The position numbers and the translations under genes were made by a program. From Pseudopyrenochaeta lycopersici (lineage: Eukaryota; Ascomycota; Dothideomycetes; Pleosporales; Pseudopyrenochaetaceae): a stretch of DNA of 64,000 bases. Location of the stretch: assembly GCA_003313425.1 (NCBI GenBank), contig NHZP01000009.1, positions 1,330,831 through 1,394,830 of the forward strand, read 5' to 3'. This document shows positions 10,401 through 20,779 of the stretch, piece after piece (positions within the stretch are counted from its first letter, which is position 1; each line of letters opens with the position of its first letter). The notes under the pieces were generated by a model. That model did not search any database. It was not told where the DNA came from and saw only the letters and a list, made by a program, of their open reading frames with translations.

Positions 10401-12420
10401 TTAAAATAGTTAAAGATATATAGTTATTTATAGGATTTATTAACTTTAACTAATAGTTTATTAAGGACTTCTCTAAGAAATCTATACTACGTACTAAACT
10501 TATAAAAAATAAAATAAAATAAGAATAGAGAAGTAAATAAAGGAAAGTATTCTAAATACTTAAGGAAGCCTATATTATACTACTAGTGTTAATTATATTC
10601 TAAATAAGAGAACTTTTATAGTTTAAAACAGATACCTTAGACCTTATACTAGGTATAATAGTAAAATAAGAATATAATAAGAAATAGTACCTAATTACCT
10701 ACTACTCTAGGAAATTTATAGACCCTAAGGAGTAATACAACGTGCATAATAAAGAGCTTATAGTAGTTGTTAACGCCTTTAACTACTAGTAGATCTACGT
10801 AGAGAGCTGCTTAGATCTTATAATATTTATAGACTATAAGAACTTAGTTAACCTTACTACTACTAAGACTTTATACTAGAAATAGGTCTAATAGGCTAAA
10901 ATATTAGGATAATATAAGTTTAAGGTTGTGTATACGATAGGAAAGGATAATAGTAGAGCTAATGCTCTTAGCTATAGACTAGATATTTTAAAAATAAAAG
11001 TAATAGTTAATAACACTATCTTTTAAGTAAACTAGGATAGAAGCCTAGGACCTAATAAGTTATTAAATAACACTATAATAATTACGTCTAAGGTACTTAA
11101 AGAATTATAAGAAGTAATTATTTAATAACACTATAATAACCTAGTATATAGTTACCTTAGAATTAAAAGAATAATAGAACTTATATAGTAATACTACAGC
11201 TTTAAGAATATAAAAGCTAAAGTTAAATAGTTTATTAAAAAATGCGTAGACTGTTATAAGAATAAATATAGTACCTATATACTGTATAGAGAAATATAAG
11301 CTATAGAGCGGCCTAATAAACCTTAGGCAGATATTTCTATAGGCTTTATAATAGGGCTACTACTATCTAAAGATCCTGCAACAGGAATTAAGTATAACGC
11401 TATCTTTAATATAGTCTGTAGGTTTATAAAAGTAGTAGAGATAATACTATTTAGAAATAACTATAATACAGAATAAATAGCGTTTGTTATTCTAGATAGG
11501 CTAATATGATACTATAGTATACCTAAGTCTATTATAAGTAATAAAGATAAGCTCTTTATATCTAACTTCTAGTCTACACTAATAGCTGTAATAGGGATAA
11601 AGAGAAAGCTATTAACAGCCTATTACCTATAAACAGATAGATAGACAGAAGGAATAAACAGAATAATAAAGACCTACTTAAGAATTTACAGTAATTAATA
11701 ATAGAATAATTAGGTTTTACTATTACTAATAGTGTAACTAGCCTATAATAATAAATTATTAGAATTAACTAGAAAGACACTATTCTTTACTAACTACAGG
11801 AGATACTCTAATCTCTTTATAAAGTTATATCCTAGCAGAAAAGCTAAAGTAGCTATAAAAATAGCTAAAGAAATAAAAACTATATATAAATAACTCTAAG
11901 AGAACCTAAAGAAAGTACAACGTAATAGTATTTCTTACTAGAATAAGAAAAGAAAAATAGTACTTTAGCTAAAGAAAAGGGTTAAAGCATACTTACTTAT
12001 AAAGAATCTACGCAATAAATAACTAAGTAAAGGACTTAATTACATTAAGGCTAGACTATCTTTAGTTAAAGAATAAAACAGACTTATAAATTACACACTT
12101 AAGCTACTACTAGATATAAAGATCTACTTATACTTCTATATCTCTAAGTTAGAACTAGCTAACTCTATAACGCTATTATAGAAAATATTTTAGTATAACC
12201 TAGAGGAGGAAAATAAGTTAAAAGTTAAGAAAATCCTAGGGTACTAATAGAATAGAAGAACTAATAACCTAGAACTAGACTTTAGTTACCTAGTTAAATA
12301 GAAAAGATACTTAAGCTTAGAAAGCACGTAGGAACTAGAGGAATATCTAAGAAACTATTAATAAAAAGTTAGAGAATATTAAGAAAGGGAGGAGGCTAAG
12401 AAAAAGAAGAAGTAATAAAC
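7447..12420 (+). pseudogene. family B pol, RIP-degraded, split by solo LTR
   Basis: Segments of the polyprotein can be followed between the stops: a protease region about 8750-9000, RT about 9450-10400, RNase H about 10450-11000, integrase about 11150-11850, and a C-terminal chromodomain about 12230-12370 (ELDFSYLVK.KRYLS.EST). The integrase part keeps the order of a D-T-D-x-Q-T-E block (near 11630). The solo LTR at 9856-10207 splits the RT just after the YxDD region. There are dozens of TAA/TAG codons. Confidence 0.75.
9856..10207 (+). repeat. solo LTR of family F (copy 1)
   Basis: 352 bp, starting TGTTGCAAACAACGCGCTG and ending CCTCCACA, with an exact 5-bp duplication TCTAA on both sides (9851-9855 and 10208-10212). 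It is GC-rich and unmutated although its target, the B pol gene, is saturated with RIP. It holds three CACGTG hexamers and a run of alternating purine-pyrimidine (GCGCACGCGCACGCG). The open frame crossing it (9899-10393) is a chance fusion of LTR and RT remains. Confidence 0.92.
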
Positions 12421-12459
12421 CTAGAAGGTAAGAACCTAACTAGGCTCTACTAAAGTTAC

Positions 12460-12860
12460 TAGTTAGTCTAAGGCACCTATAGTAGACTATACTATTAGAA
12501 AAAACCTAACTAAGGTATTAGTAGCTAGATAAGGAGCTTCCTTAGCGAACTCTAACTCTCTATTATTATGTATCTCTAACGCTAGATATAACGCTTTCTT
12601 CTACGCCCTTTCTTCTGCCTACTTTAGGATTACTTTAGTCTAAAGTAACTATATAATTATAGTTACTAGCAACTTTTTATTATTTTCTACTTTCTTTTAA
12701 TACTTCTTATAAGTTTTATCTAGAGAAGCCTAAGATACATTTATATATAGCTTTCTTAAGTAAGTGTATTTAGCATATTTTAAGTTTAAATTTAGTATAA
12801 TATAATAAATAATATTATCCTTAAAATACTTATTATAAGTAAATTTAGTGATAGTTTTAG
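12460..12860 (-). pseudogene. family B antisense gene, Cys/coiled-coil type
   Basis: Lying between the chromodomain and the 3' LTR and opposite to gag-pol, one frame reads as a protein interrupted only by TAA/TAG at former Gln codons. Its N-terminal part has closely spaced Tyr (KYAKYTY...) that are probably mutated Cys; then follows a charged helical part (KKYQKKVENN, AEERA, ELEFAKEAP). The layout matches the better preserved C1 gene at 20177-20770 (Cys cluster followed by a coiled coil). Stops and lost Cys make it non-functional. Start not defined. Confidence 0.5.
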
Positions 12861-13015
12861 TATAGAAGATTTTATTATAAAGATATAGATTATAAATCTA
12901 GAACTTAGGTAATATTTTATCTTATATTACTATAGGCGCAGGGTACGCTACCTTTAAACTAATCTAGTTAAACGTAACGTAATTTAAGATAAATCTTAAA
13001 GGAGGAAGAAGATAG

Positions 13016-13409
13016 TGTTAGGATCTAAAATCCTAGTTAAGGAGGAAGTGCCTTAGGAGCTAGCAACTAGTTAGGAAGCGCTAGTGTTCTACTCTGTTAC
13101 ACGTCACGTAACCGCTCGCTCTGCTAAGGACGAGCGCTCGCAACGCTCACAGCGAGCGCGATAAGTATATTATATATATAGGTTATTATAATAAACCCTT
13201 ATAGCTTAGTATGTTTAACTTAATAGTATACTCTATAGTATAGTAATAGCAATACTAATTATTCTTAACCCTTAGTACTCTTTACAGAAGCGCCCTCTTA
13301 CTGTCTTAGTATTAAAACCCCCCTTCTATATAGTCACTCACTCTATCCTAGAGAACTAACCTTACGGTCTTATTAGTTATCCCTACTAATAGCTTTTAAG
13401 ATCTTCACA
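13016..13409 (+). repeat. 3' LTR of B
   Basis: 394 bp, TGTTAGGATCTAAAATCC...ATCTTCACA, nearly identical to 5962-6355 except for C-to-T/G-to-A differences; for instance the CACGTG of the 5' copy is CACGTA here. Confidence 0.9.
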
Positions 13410-13456
13410 ATAATATAAAATAGAAGAGAGGTTAGTTATTTACTCGCTTGTACGTA

Positions 13457-13462
13457 TATAAA
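13457..13462 (+). promoter_or_regulatory. TATA box of the A0 antisense gene
   Basis: TATAAA lies 91 bp before the mutated start (13548), followed by GAGCTTTTCCTCTAAATCTT. Identical spacing occurs in A1 and A2. Confidence 0.6.
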
Positions 13463-13547
13463 GAGCTTTTCCTCTAAATCTTTCTTCTTCTTTTACTACT
13501 TAACTTTAACTTACTTACGTATAACCTATTTTCCTATTATTACTAAT

Positions 13548-14370
13548 ATACCTCCTAAAGCAGCTTTCTTAGCTAGTTAGCTTAATTATAATATATAGGG
13601 TCCTAGTAGTTATAGTAGTAGTAAAAACTATCTTACTTATATAACTACTAGTAATATTATATCTACGCACGCAGCTACTAGGGCTAATATTACTTAAGTT
13701 ACTTATACTTAGCTTACTTAAATAACTCCTAACTAAACTTAACCTACTAGTATTATTATTCCCGCTAGTTAAGGTAATATATCTCTTCTCTTTACTAACT
13801 ATATAGTTTAGTATATCTTAGATACTCTAGTTATAGATAAGTGTTACTATCTCTTTATAACTACTTCTATATATCTTATTTCTCTTTACTTTTCTATTTC
13901 TAATATTATTTATCTTAAGCTAGTTTACGTTACTGAATTCTTCTTTTATCTATTAATTAATCTTTATATAATACCTAGTAGAGCTATACTCTTAATAATT
14001 TCTCTCTTATTATTACTTATTATATAATTAATACTTAATAACTCCTCTTTAGTTATTAATCTTACTTTAAAGCCTGCCTTATTATAGCTATAGTTTCATT
14101 AATACTAACTTCTATTCTAGTAACTATACTAAGGCTATATAAGAGTATTATATATTTATAGCCTTTACTAAGTATATCTTTATTACTAGTAAGTAGAGTA
14201 GAGCTTACTCTAATTACGTATAGTAGGATTATAGTACGTCTTATATAGCTAGGTATACTCTACTTCTCCTACCTTCTAATAGAGTCTTTATTCTTTAGTA
14301 TAGTTAAAGTTAGAGTTAAGTCCTTACTAAGCCTAAAGAGGATAAATATTTCTTAGATATCTTAGGTTAG
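13548..14370 (+). pseudogene. family A antisense gene, A0 copy
   Basis: The oldest of three copies of the family A accessory gene (see 16257-17081 and 57711-58534). The start ATG has become ATA, many CAR codons are TAR, and one indel breaks the frame. Similarity runs the full length. It is preceded by the same TATA box and pyrimidine-rich leader as the other copies. Confidence 0.65.
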
Positions 14371-14680
14371 AGGGCCTTATATAAGGTTAGTTAGCTTATA
14401 CTAGCTTATTTCTTTAATCTTTTAGTAGTTTCTTAGATAGTAGCTGTATAAGCTATATATAAGTCTTCTATTTTTTATAAGCTTCTATAGTAATAAGATG
14501 CTCCTCTAGCTCCTAAGTTAAGTTATAGTACCCCTCCTATTTTATATAGAACTTACTATATTAATTTTATAAGCGCTTATCTTAGATATTTTTATTTACT
14601 TATTTAAGGTAGTTTTCCTGTAGGTTGTTATCTTATATAATAATAGTAGCAGGGTTTAAATTGTTAGTTTATTATAATTG

Positions 14681-15690
14681 TAACGTATAGTTTTAGGTAA
14701 TAGTACTTACCTTACACTACAGATAATAGTAAAGGGATAGTTCTATATTACTATAACTTAGCTATAAGAGAGAATAATACTTATCGTCCCTACTCTACGT
14801 AGTTAGCGCAGGTTTTAAGTAAGTTTATCGCGTTACGCGCTAGCCCTTAAAGGCTTAGCGTAATTATACTGTAATACTAAGATTTAGATTTATAATACTT
14901 TATTATAAAGCCTTCTTCTTTAGCTAGCGTCCTAATAGTATTAATAGCCTTAATAAAAACCTAAAACTATACAGGAAAATAGGAAAAGAGTATTGTGGAG
15001 GAAAAAGGGAGAGCTTGGCAACAGTTACCCAGGTGATCTATGAGATGGACCACTGTTTTATCTAGGAGGCGTAGGAGACCCAGCTATATAAAGGAGAGCT
15101 GAGCACGGCCTATTACAGGGGCCATTATACGGTAGGAGCGTGAGCAGCGTGTACGCGTGCGTGAGCGCGTATGTGATCGCGCACGTGATCGCGCACGTGA
15201 GTCTACCTTCAGGTGTTCTCCTGCGTGAGCTTGCCCATCAGCTTGCACGTGAGCGTGCACGTGAGCGCGCCCGTGAATGTGCACATAAGTACGTGTCTCT
15301 CCAGGGTAAGCTCCTACGTCAGCGCGCACGTGAGCCTACCGTACTCCAGGTCACAGCGCGTTGTTTGCAACAAGTATCTATATATATATATTTTAATTAC
15401 ACGTCTTTAATACGTCTTAAACGCGTTATTATTATATTATATAAGCACCCTATATTTATACTCCTACCTTTAGTAAAGTTAAGGTAATTAAGACTTTTAT
15501 TCTCTAGTAATAAGGTACAGACTTACTTTATAATATTAGAGTTTTCTAGTATTATTATAATATTACGCTACTCTTTTACTCTATTATAATAATACTATTA
15601 AATTATATATATAATATATATAACTTACTTAATACTATAGTCTATTACCTAAATCTAAAGTATATTAAGAAGTTATACCTTTATAGTAGT
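14681..15690. other. RIP-mutated repeat of unknown identity
   Basis: Beyond the end of the A0 homology, this AT-rich and CpA-poor DNA does not match another repeat that I could align here. It is interrupted by solo LTR F2 (14994-15372) and ends at the A1 insertion, beyond which the same target continues at 29466. It may be the far side of the sequence at 29471-30929. No domain recognised. Confidence 0.4.
14994..15372 (-). repeat. solo LTR of family F (copy 2)
   Basis: 379 bp, the reverse complement of the LTR at 9856-10207 (TGTGGAGG...TTTGCAACA), with an exact duplication AGTAT (14989-14993 and 15373-15377). Unmutated and GC-rich, with five CACGTG hexamers between about 15180 and 15335. It is 27 bp longer than copy 1 through expansion of the CACGTGA/GCGC repeats. 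Open frames through it are not genes. Confidence 0.92.
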
Positions 15691-15695
15691 AGGCC

Positions 15696-15945
15696 TGTTA
15701 TAGGCGAAGAGGCCTAACTAACGAGTGTGCATTTGTCCTATACTACAGAAGGAGAAAGATAGAGAAGAGGTTACAGGTATCCTTAGAGGATATATATATA
15801 TATTTATACGAGTAAAGAGGAACGTGCTCCTCTAGCTGCTAACTTGTACGAGCTAATAAGAAAAGGGGGCAGAGGAGATTAAGGAGTTCTTTCCCCGTGC
15901 GATAGTAGCGAAGCCTCTCCTACTTAAAGGGCGCAGCCTATTATA
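15696..15945 (-). repeat. 3' LTR of A1
   Basis: 250 bp, TGTTATAGGCG...CCTATTATA. It is followed by the ATACCCTCCTCCTCCTTAAAT motif that starts the family A 3' internal region. Confidence 0.9.
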
Positions 15946-16165
15946 ATACCCTCCTCCTCCTTAAATAACCGTGTTACTTCTTCGTACGTAGTTTAACCTT
16001 AACCTTGTACTTATGTAGGTAGCGTTATGTTATTATACTATAAAAGTAGAGATATTACGTGTACTTTTTCTTGTTTATTTATAAGTAATTTTTATCCTTT
16101 ACCTGTTATTGTTGCCTAATAACGTAAAGTAGAGGAGAGGTTAGTTATTTGCTCGCTCGTGCGCA

Positions 16166-16171
16166 TATAAA
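16166..16171 (+). promoter_or_regulatory. TATA box of the A1 antisense gene
   Basis: CATATAAAGAGC, with the TATAAA 91 bp before the ATG at 16257. A CT-rich leader (CCTCTAACTCTTTCTTC) follows. Confidence 0.65.
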
Positions 16172-16256
16172 GAGCTTTTCCTCTAACTCTTTCTTCTTCT
16201 TTTACTACTTAACTTTAACTTACTTGCGTACGACTTATCTTCCTATTATTACTAAC

Positions 16257-17081
16257 ATGCCTCCTAAAGTAGCTCCCTTAGCTAGTTAGCCTAATTGCGG
16301 TGTGTAGGGTCCTAGTAGTTATAGCGGTGGTGTAAACTATCTTGCTTGTACGACTGCTGGTAACATTATGTCTACGCACGCAGCTGCTAGGGCTAACATT
16401 GCTTAGGTTGCTTACGCTTAGCTAACTTAAACTGCTCCTAACTAAACTTAACCTGCTAGTATTATTATTCCTGCTACTTAAGGTAATATGTCTCTTCTCT
16501 CTACTAACTACATAATCTAGTATATCCTAGATACTCTAGTTACAGACGAGTTTAACTGTCTCTTTACAACTACTTCTATACGTCTTATTCCTCTTTACTT
16601 TTCTATTTCTAATATTATTTAGCCTAAGCTAGTTCGCATTACTAAATTCTTCCTTTATCCTGTTAATTAATCCCTGTATAATGCTTACTAGGGCTATAGT
16701 CTTAACGATTTCTCTCCTATTATCGCTTGTTGTAAGATTAAGGCTTAGTAACTCCTCTCTAGTTATTAATTCTACCTTAAAGCCTACCTTATCTATAGCT
16801 ATAGTTCTCTTAACGCCAACTTCTATTCTAATAACTGTGCTAAGGCTATATAAGAGCGTTATACGTTTATAGCCTTTGCTAGGTATGTCTCTATTACTAG
16901 CGAGTAGAGCAGGGCTTACTCTAATTACGTGTGGTAAGATTATAGTGCGTCTTATACAGCTAGGCGTGCTCTACCTCTCTTACCTTCTAACAGAGTCTCT
17001 GTTCCTTAGCGTAGTTAAGGTTAGGGTTAAGTCCTTGCTAAGCCTAAGGAGGATAAACGTTTCTTAGACGTCTTAGGTTAG
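16257..17081 (+). pseudogene. family A antisense gene, A1 copy (frame complete)
   Basis: Running opposite to gag-pol, this copy keeps one uninterrupted reading register of 275 codons from ATG to TAG; the internal stops are TAA/TAG, as expected from RIP of Gln (and some Trp) codons. The predicted protein starts MPPKxAPxAS, is rich in Ala, Ser, Thr and Gln for about 80 residues, has a central part with FRRLF-like and INxSLY-like segments, and ends in a basic PQRGRGQGQ-type tail. I do not recognise a domain. It overlaps none of the gag-pol domains; the pol chromodomain lies just beyond, on the other strand. Confidence 0.7.
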
Positions 17082-17084
17082 AGA

Positions 17085-19712
17085 GCCTTGTACGGGGTTA
17101 GTTAGCTTATGCTAGCTTATTTCTCTAACCTTTTAGTAGTTTCTTAGATAGTAGTCGTATAGGCTGTATATAAGTCCTCTATTTCTTATAGGCTTCTATA
17201 GTAATAAGATTCTCTTCTAGCTCCTAAGTTAGGTTATAGTACCCCTCCTATTTTATATAGAACTTGTTATGTTAATTTTATAAGCGCTTATCTTAGATGT
17301 TTTTAATTACCTATTTAAGGTAGTCTTCCTGTGGGTTGTTATCTTATATAATAACCGCAGCGGGGTTTAAGTTGTTAGTTTATTATAATAGGAAGGGGTC
17401 TTTAGTAGCTAGTCTTAGCTTCTTTATATAGTATAATTTAGTTCTCTATAGTATATAAAGCTTAACTTAATAGAGGTCTTGTACGCGGGCGACTTAGTAC
17501 TTCTTACTTTTCTAGTTAAGTTTCTTACTTCTGCGTATAGTTCGTACGTGCCTAAGGTCTAACTATACCTAGTCTCTAACCTTATACTTAGGAGCTAGGC
17601 GACGTGTCTTATTCGCCTGTACTACCTATTATTATTAAGCGTGTGTTATAGCTAAGATAGCCTAGTTAGCAGCTTATTTTAGCGTTTATATAATACTTTC
17701 TACTCGTTCGCTAGGGGGTGTTACTCTGTTAAGTAGGTTACTGCTAGCTACTTTCCTAGGTAGCTCTAGAAAGGGCGAGTTTAGATAGCTATATAGAAGG
17801 AAGAAAGGAGCGACGCCTATAGAGGAGTTCGTATAAGTATTCAGCATTAGCTTAAGGATTAGGCATAGCCTTACCTAGTTGTTCTAGTCGTAGTTACAAA
17901 AGATTTAACTAACTGCTTTAATATTACTATTCGCGCATTCTGTAGTACTGTCTGTTTATAGGTAGTAGGCTGTTAACAGGTTCCTCTATACTCTTAAGAG
18001 TTTACAGATTTTTCTATATAGTTCGCTTATAAATTACGTGCCCCTATCTAATGTAATAGACCTAGGGAGCCTATAGTAGCGGAAGACTTCTCGTATAAAT
18101 GCCTAGGCTATATTATCTGCTTTAATTGTCTTAAGTAGAATTAGTATTACGCCTTTACCTAGGCAATCTTTAACTACTATTAAGTTAGTGCAGCTAGACG
18201 ACAGTAGTAGACTAGTAATAAAGTTAACTATTAAGTCTTGCTACGTACGACTAGGTACTAGTAATAGGCGTAGGTATCCGTGCTTACTGTCTCTCTACAG
18301 GGTGCTTTGTCTACATAAGCTGTAATTCTGTACAAATTAGCGGACGTTTTTACTTATACCTAGCTAGTACTAGGTACTAGCTAGCGTACAGTACGTTTCT
18401 TCTCTTCCTGGGTGACCTGTTTGCACAGCTAGATATGCTTACTAGATAATTCCCGTACGAAGAGGTTTATTTTCAGGCACCTAGATCCTAGATCTCTATT
18501 AGAGCTTTCTCTCTAAGTTAATCGTGCAATCTTCTAGTAATATAGCAAGTTTCTTTATTATACTAGGTAGCGACCTAGCACCTAGCTTTATAGCGTCGTA
18601 GACTTCCTAATAGGTTAAGTTGTCTTATACAGCTTAGTCCTAGTGTTCAGTAATTAAGTCCTTAAGGATTAGAGCTTTTAGTAGGGACTTAGCTATAATT
18701 AAGCTGTCAAGGGTTAACGTAGGGGTTCGTACGACCCCTATAACTGTTATATCTTACTGTTAGGCTAGTACTAATATAACAAACTCTCTACTTACTAGGT
18801 AGCTGTCGTCCGTTCCTTGTAGTAGGTCCTAGTCTCTTCTAGATAGTGCGTCCGCTTAGGTGTTCTCCTTGCCTAGACAGTACTACAGCTTTATATTATT
18901 AAACCGTAATAAGTAGACTAACTATTATACGTGTTATTCTATTATCTTTTACTTCTTTATAAAGTACTCTAGGTTCTTATAGTTAGTAATTACTTTAAAT
19001 TCTTATACGCTACAGAGTTCTGCGTCCTATTTATTTAGGTATATAATAACTACTAGTAACTCCTTATTATAATTTAGGTAGTTACTCTTATACGCTAGAA
19101 ATTTCTTTAAGAGGTAAGCTACTATATAAAGGGTTCCTTGCTTATCTTCTTATAATAGTACCCCGCCTATAGTAAAGCCTAAAGAGTTACATTCTACTAT
19201 TATCTGTTATTTAGGTAAGAAAGTAGTAAGGACTTTGTCTGCTAAGAATATATCCTTAAGAGCTTAGAAACTCTACTCTTATTCTATGTCCTACAGGAAT
19301 TTCTCTTCTTTTCTTATTAGCTATATAAGAAGCTCTGCTAGTTAAGAGAAGTTTAAGATAAAGCGTTTATAGAAGTTAGTAAACCCTAAGAATTCTTATA
19401 CGCCTTTAACTATTATTAGGGCCTTCTATTCTTAAATAGCTTAGACTTTCTTAGGGTCTATAAATATACCCTTCTATACTTCTAGCATAAAGCTAAGGTA
19501 CTTTATACACTAAATATTAAACTTATATTTACTTAGTTTTAGGTGTAGTCCTACTTCTTATAGGTAATCTAATACTTTTTGTACGTAGGCGTAGTACTAA
19601 GAGAGGGATCCTTTAGTAAAGATAAGAATATTGTCTAGGTATATAGAGGCGAAGTCGTCTAAGAAATCTTATAGGGCCTAGTTAATATACTTCTAGAAGG
19701 TACTTAGTGTAT
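17085..19712 (-). pseudogene. A1 pol, 3' part (chromodomain, integrase, RNase H)
   Basis: Reading leftward from the C1 insertion: the end of the RT, RNase H (about 18900-19500), the integrase (about 17600-18550, parallel to 59050-60000 in A2) and a C-terminal chromodomain (about 17110-17400). Stops are scattered through all domains. The interruption lies just after the RT position equivalent to 61160 in A2. Confidence 0.75.
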
Positions 19713-20101
19713 TGTGAAGAATCTTAAGGGCTGTTGGTGAGGATAACCAATGAGATTGCAAGGTTGGTTCTCCGGGATAGAGTGAGGGACTAGATAGAAG
19801 GGGGTTTAATACTAAGACAGTAAGAGGGTGCTTCTGTAAAGAGTACTAAGGGTTAAGAACAATTAGTATTGCTATCACTATACTGTAGAGTATAATATTA
19901 AGTTGAACACAATGAGCCATAAGGGTTCATTGTGGTGATCTATATACATAGAAGTTATGCATGTTACTCAGTGTGCTCAGTGTGCTCAGTGCCACTAATC
20001 AAACTAATCAACTGAGCACGTCACGTGACTTCGGTTGTTAGTCCAATACCTGTGAGGTCCAGTTGGGGCCACTGGGGTAGGGTCCCGGCAGGATCGTAAC
20101 A
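19713..20101 (-). repeat. 3' LTR of C1
   Basis: 389 bp, TGTGAAGAATC...GGATCGTAACA. It contains the tandem CTCAGTGTG words near 19975 and the palindrome GTCACGTGAC at 20020-20029. Confidence 0.92.
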
Positions 20102-20176
20102 CCATCCCCCTCCTGTCCTAGCGCTGTCCTCAGTGCTTATCATATAACGCGGGCGTTTCCTACTTCTTGCCGCATC

Positions 20177-20770
20177 ATGTCTCGCTATACCTAAACATCT
20201 ATAAGTGTCTAGCACTATTCATTACTAACGTCTCTATAATTTTATTAACTTCTTTAGGGAAGCTATAGTTTAAAAGTGCGCGACGTGCGCGAAGTACAAT
20301 CAGGTGTGTAAGGTCTATGTTTATTCTAGGAAATGTAGCGAGTGTCTGCGTCAAGGGCAACGTTGCAACGTGCAAGTCATAGAGTCTAAATTTAAATAAT
20401 TAGTAGATCAGAAGACAAAGCTTTGGGAGCAGATAAAAGAATCTAGGAATGCGTAAGAGGTTACAATAAAGGCGCATAAAAAAGCTCTAGAGGAGCTGCG
20501 CGTTACTTAGGCTCGCGAAGAGCAGTTACGATAATAAATAGATTTAATTAATTAGCGCGCGGAGGAAGCAATAGCTGTAGAAGAACGAGATATTAAGGAG
20601 TAAGAAGCGGCAGAGGCCTTGTTGCCTAAAAACGCCTCTAATGCCCTTAGGTTTAGTTTATTGCCTAGTACTTAGGGTGCGTTCGAAGGCTTTCCTCCTA
20701 AGTATTGGGAGGTCCTAGTTGGCGATGGGCTACTGGTAGCGGGTCTGTCGGTTTCCTCTAGCTCTTAACG
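20177..20770 (+). pseudogene. family C antisense gene, Cys-rich coiled-coil protein
   Basis: On the strand opposite to gag-pol, next to the 3' LTR. From about 20250 a single frame reads FREAIV, then a Cys cluster (CATCAKYNQVC, then CSECLRQGQRC), then a long charged helix (ALEELR, RAEEAIAVEERDIKEQEAAEA) and a C-terminal part ending near SSS(Q)RFL; all stops are TAA/TAG at expected Gln positions. The C-X2-C...C-X2-C-X6-C spacing suggests metal binding, followed by a coiled coil. Similar Cys-cluster plus coiled-coil hypothetical proteins are, from memory, common in Pezizomycotina annotations. The N-terminal part and start are uncertain (an ATG at 20177 is in another frame, so an intron or frameshift would be needed). 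A TATA-like CATATAACG lies at about 20140. Confidence 0.6.
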
Positions 20771-20779
20771 TTTCTTAAG

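Larger units (their letters stand above)
5962..13409 (+). mobile_element. family B Ty3/Gypsy element (complete, RIP-dead)
   Basis: A complete 7.4-kb chromodomain Gypsy element in plus orientation. The LTRs are 5962-6355 and 13016-13409 (394 bp each) with an exact 5-bp duplication ATAAT (5957-5961 and 13410-13414). Order: gag with zinc knuckle, protease, reverse transcriptase, RNase H, integrase, chromodomain, then an antisense coiled-coil gene before the 3' LTR. The internal part has almost no CpA or TpG left. It is inserted in A0 and is itself interrupted by a solo LTR F at 9856-10207 within the RT region. Protein similarity (gag knuckle, chromodomain) makes it a sister of family C, but the first half of its LTR is unrelated to the C LTR. 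Confidence 0.9.
5534..14680 (-). mobile_element. family A element A0, 3' part, interrupted by B
   Basis: A heavily RIP-mutated family A element in minus orientation: 3' LTR 5534-5783 (250 bp), then the 3' internal region 5784-5961 and, after the B insertion (5962-13409), 13410-14680. The join is exact at the 5-bp duplication ATAAT flanking B. The internal part carries the antisense gene copy (13548-14370). Similarity to A1 and A2 stops near 14680, so pol, gag and the 5' LTR are missing. The left flank is D gag, cut at CTAAG. Confidence 0.75.

Noticed and set aside
15084..15487. Overlapping open frames of 65-115 codons on both strands
   Set aside because: They lie in the CACGTG/GCGC repeats of solo LTR F2 and have repeat-driven composition (Arg/His/Ala runs).
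16257..17081. Reassigned genetic code (TAA/TAG read as Gln)
   Set aside because: Frames full of TAA/TAG at Gln positions mimic a ciliate-type code, but the three non-repetitive genes use CAA/CAG for Gln and normal stops, and the LTRs and other noncoding repeats show the same CpA-to-TpA depletion. RIP explains both.
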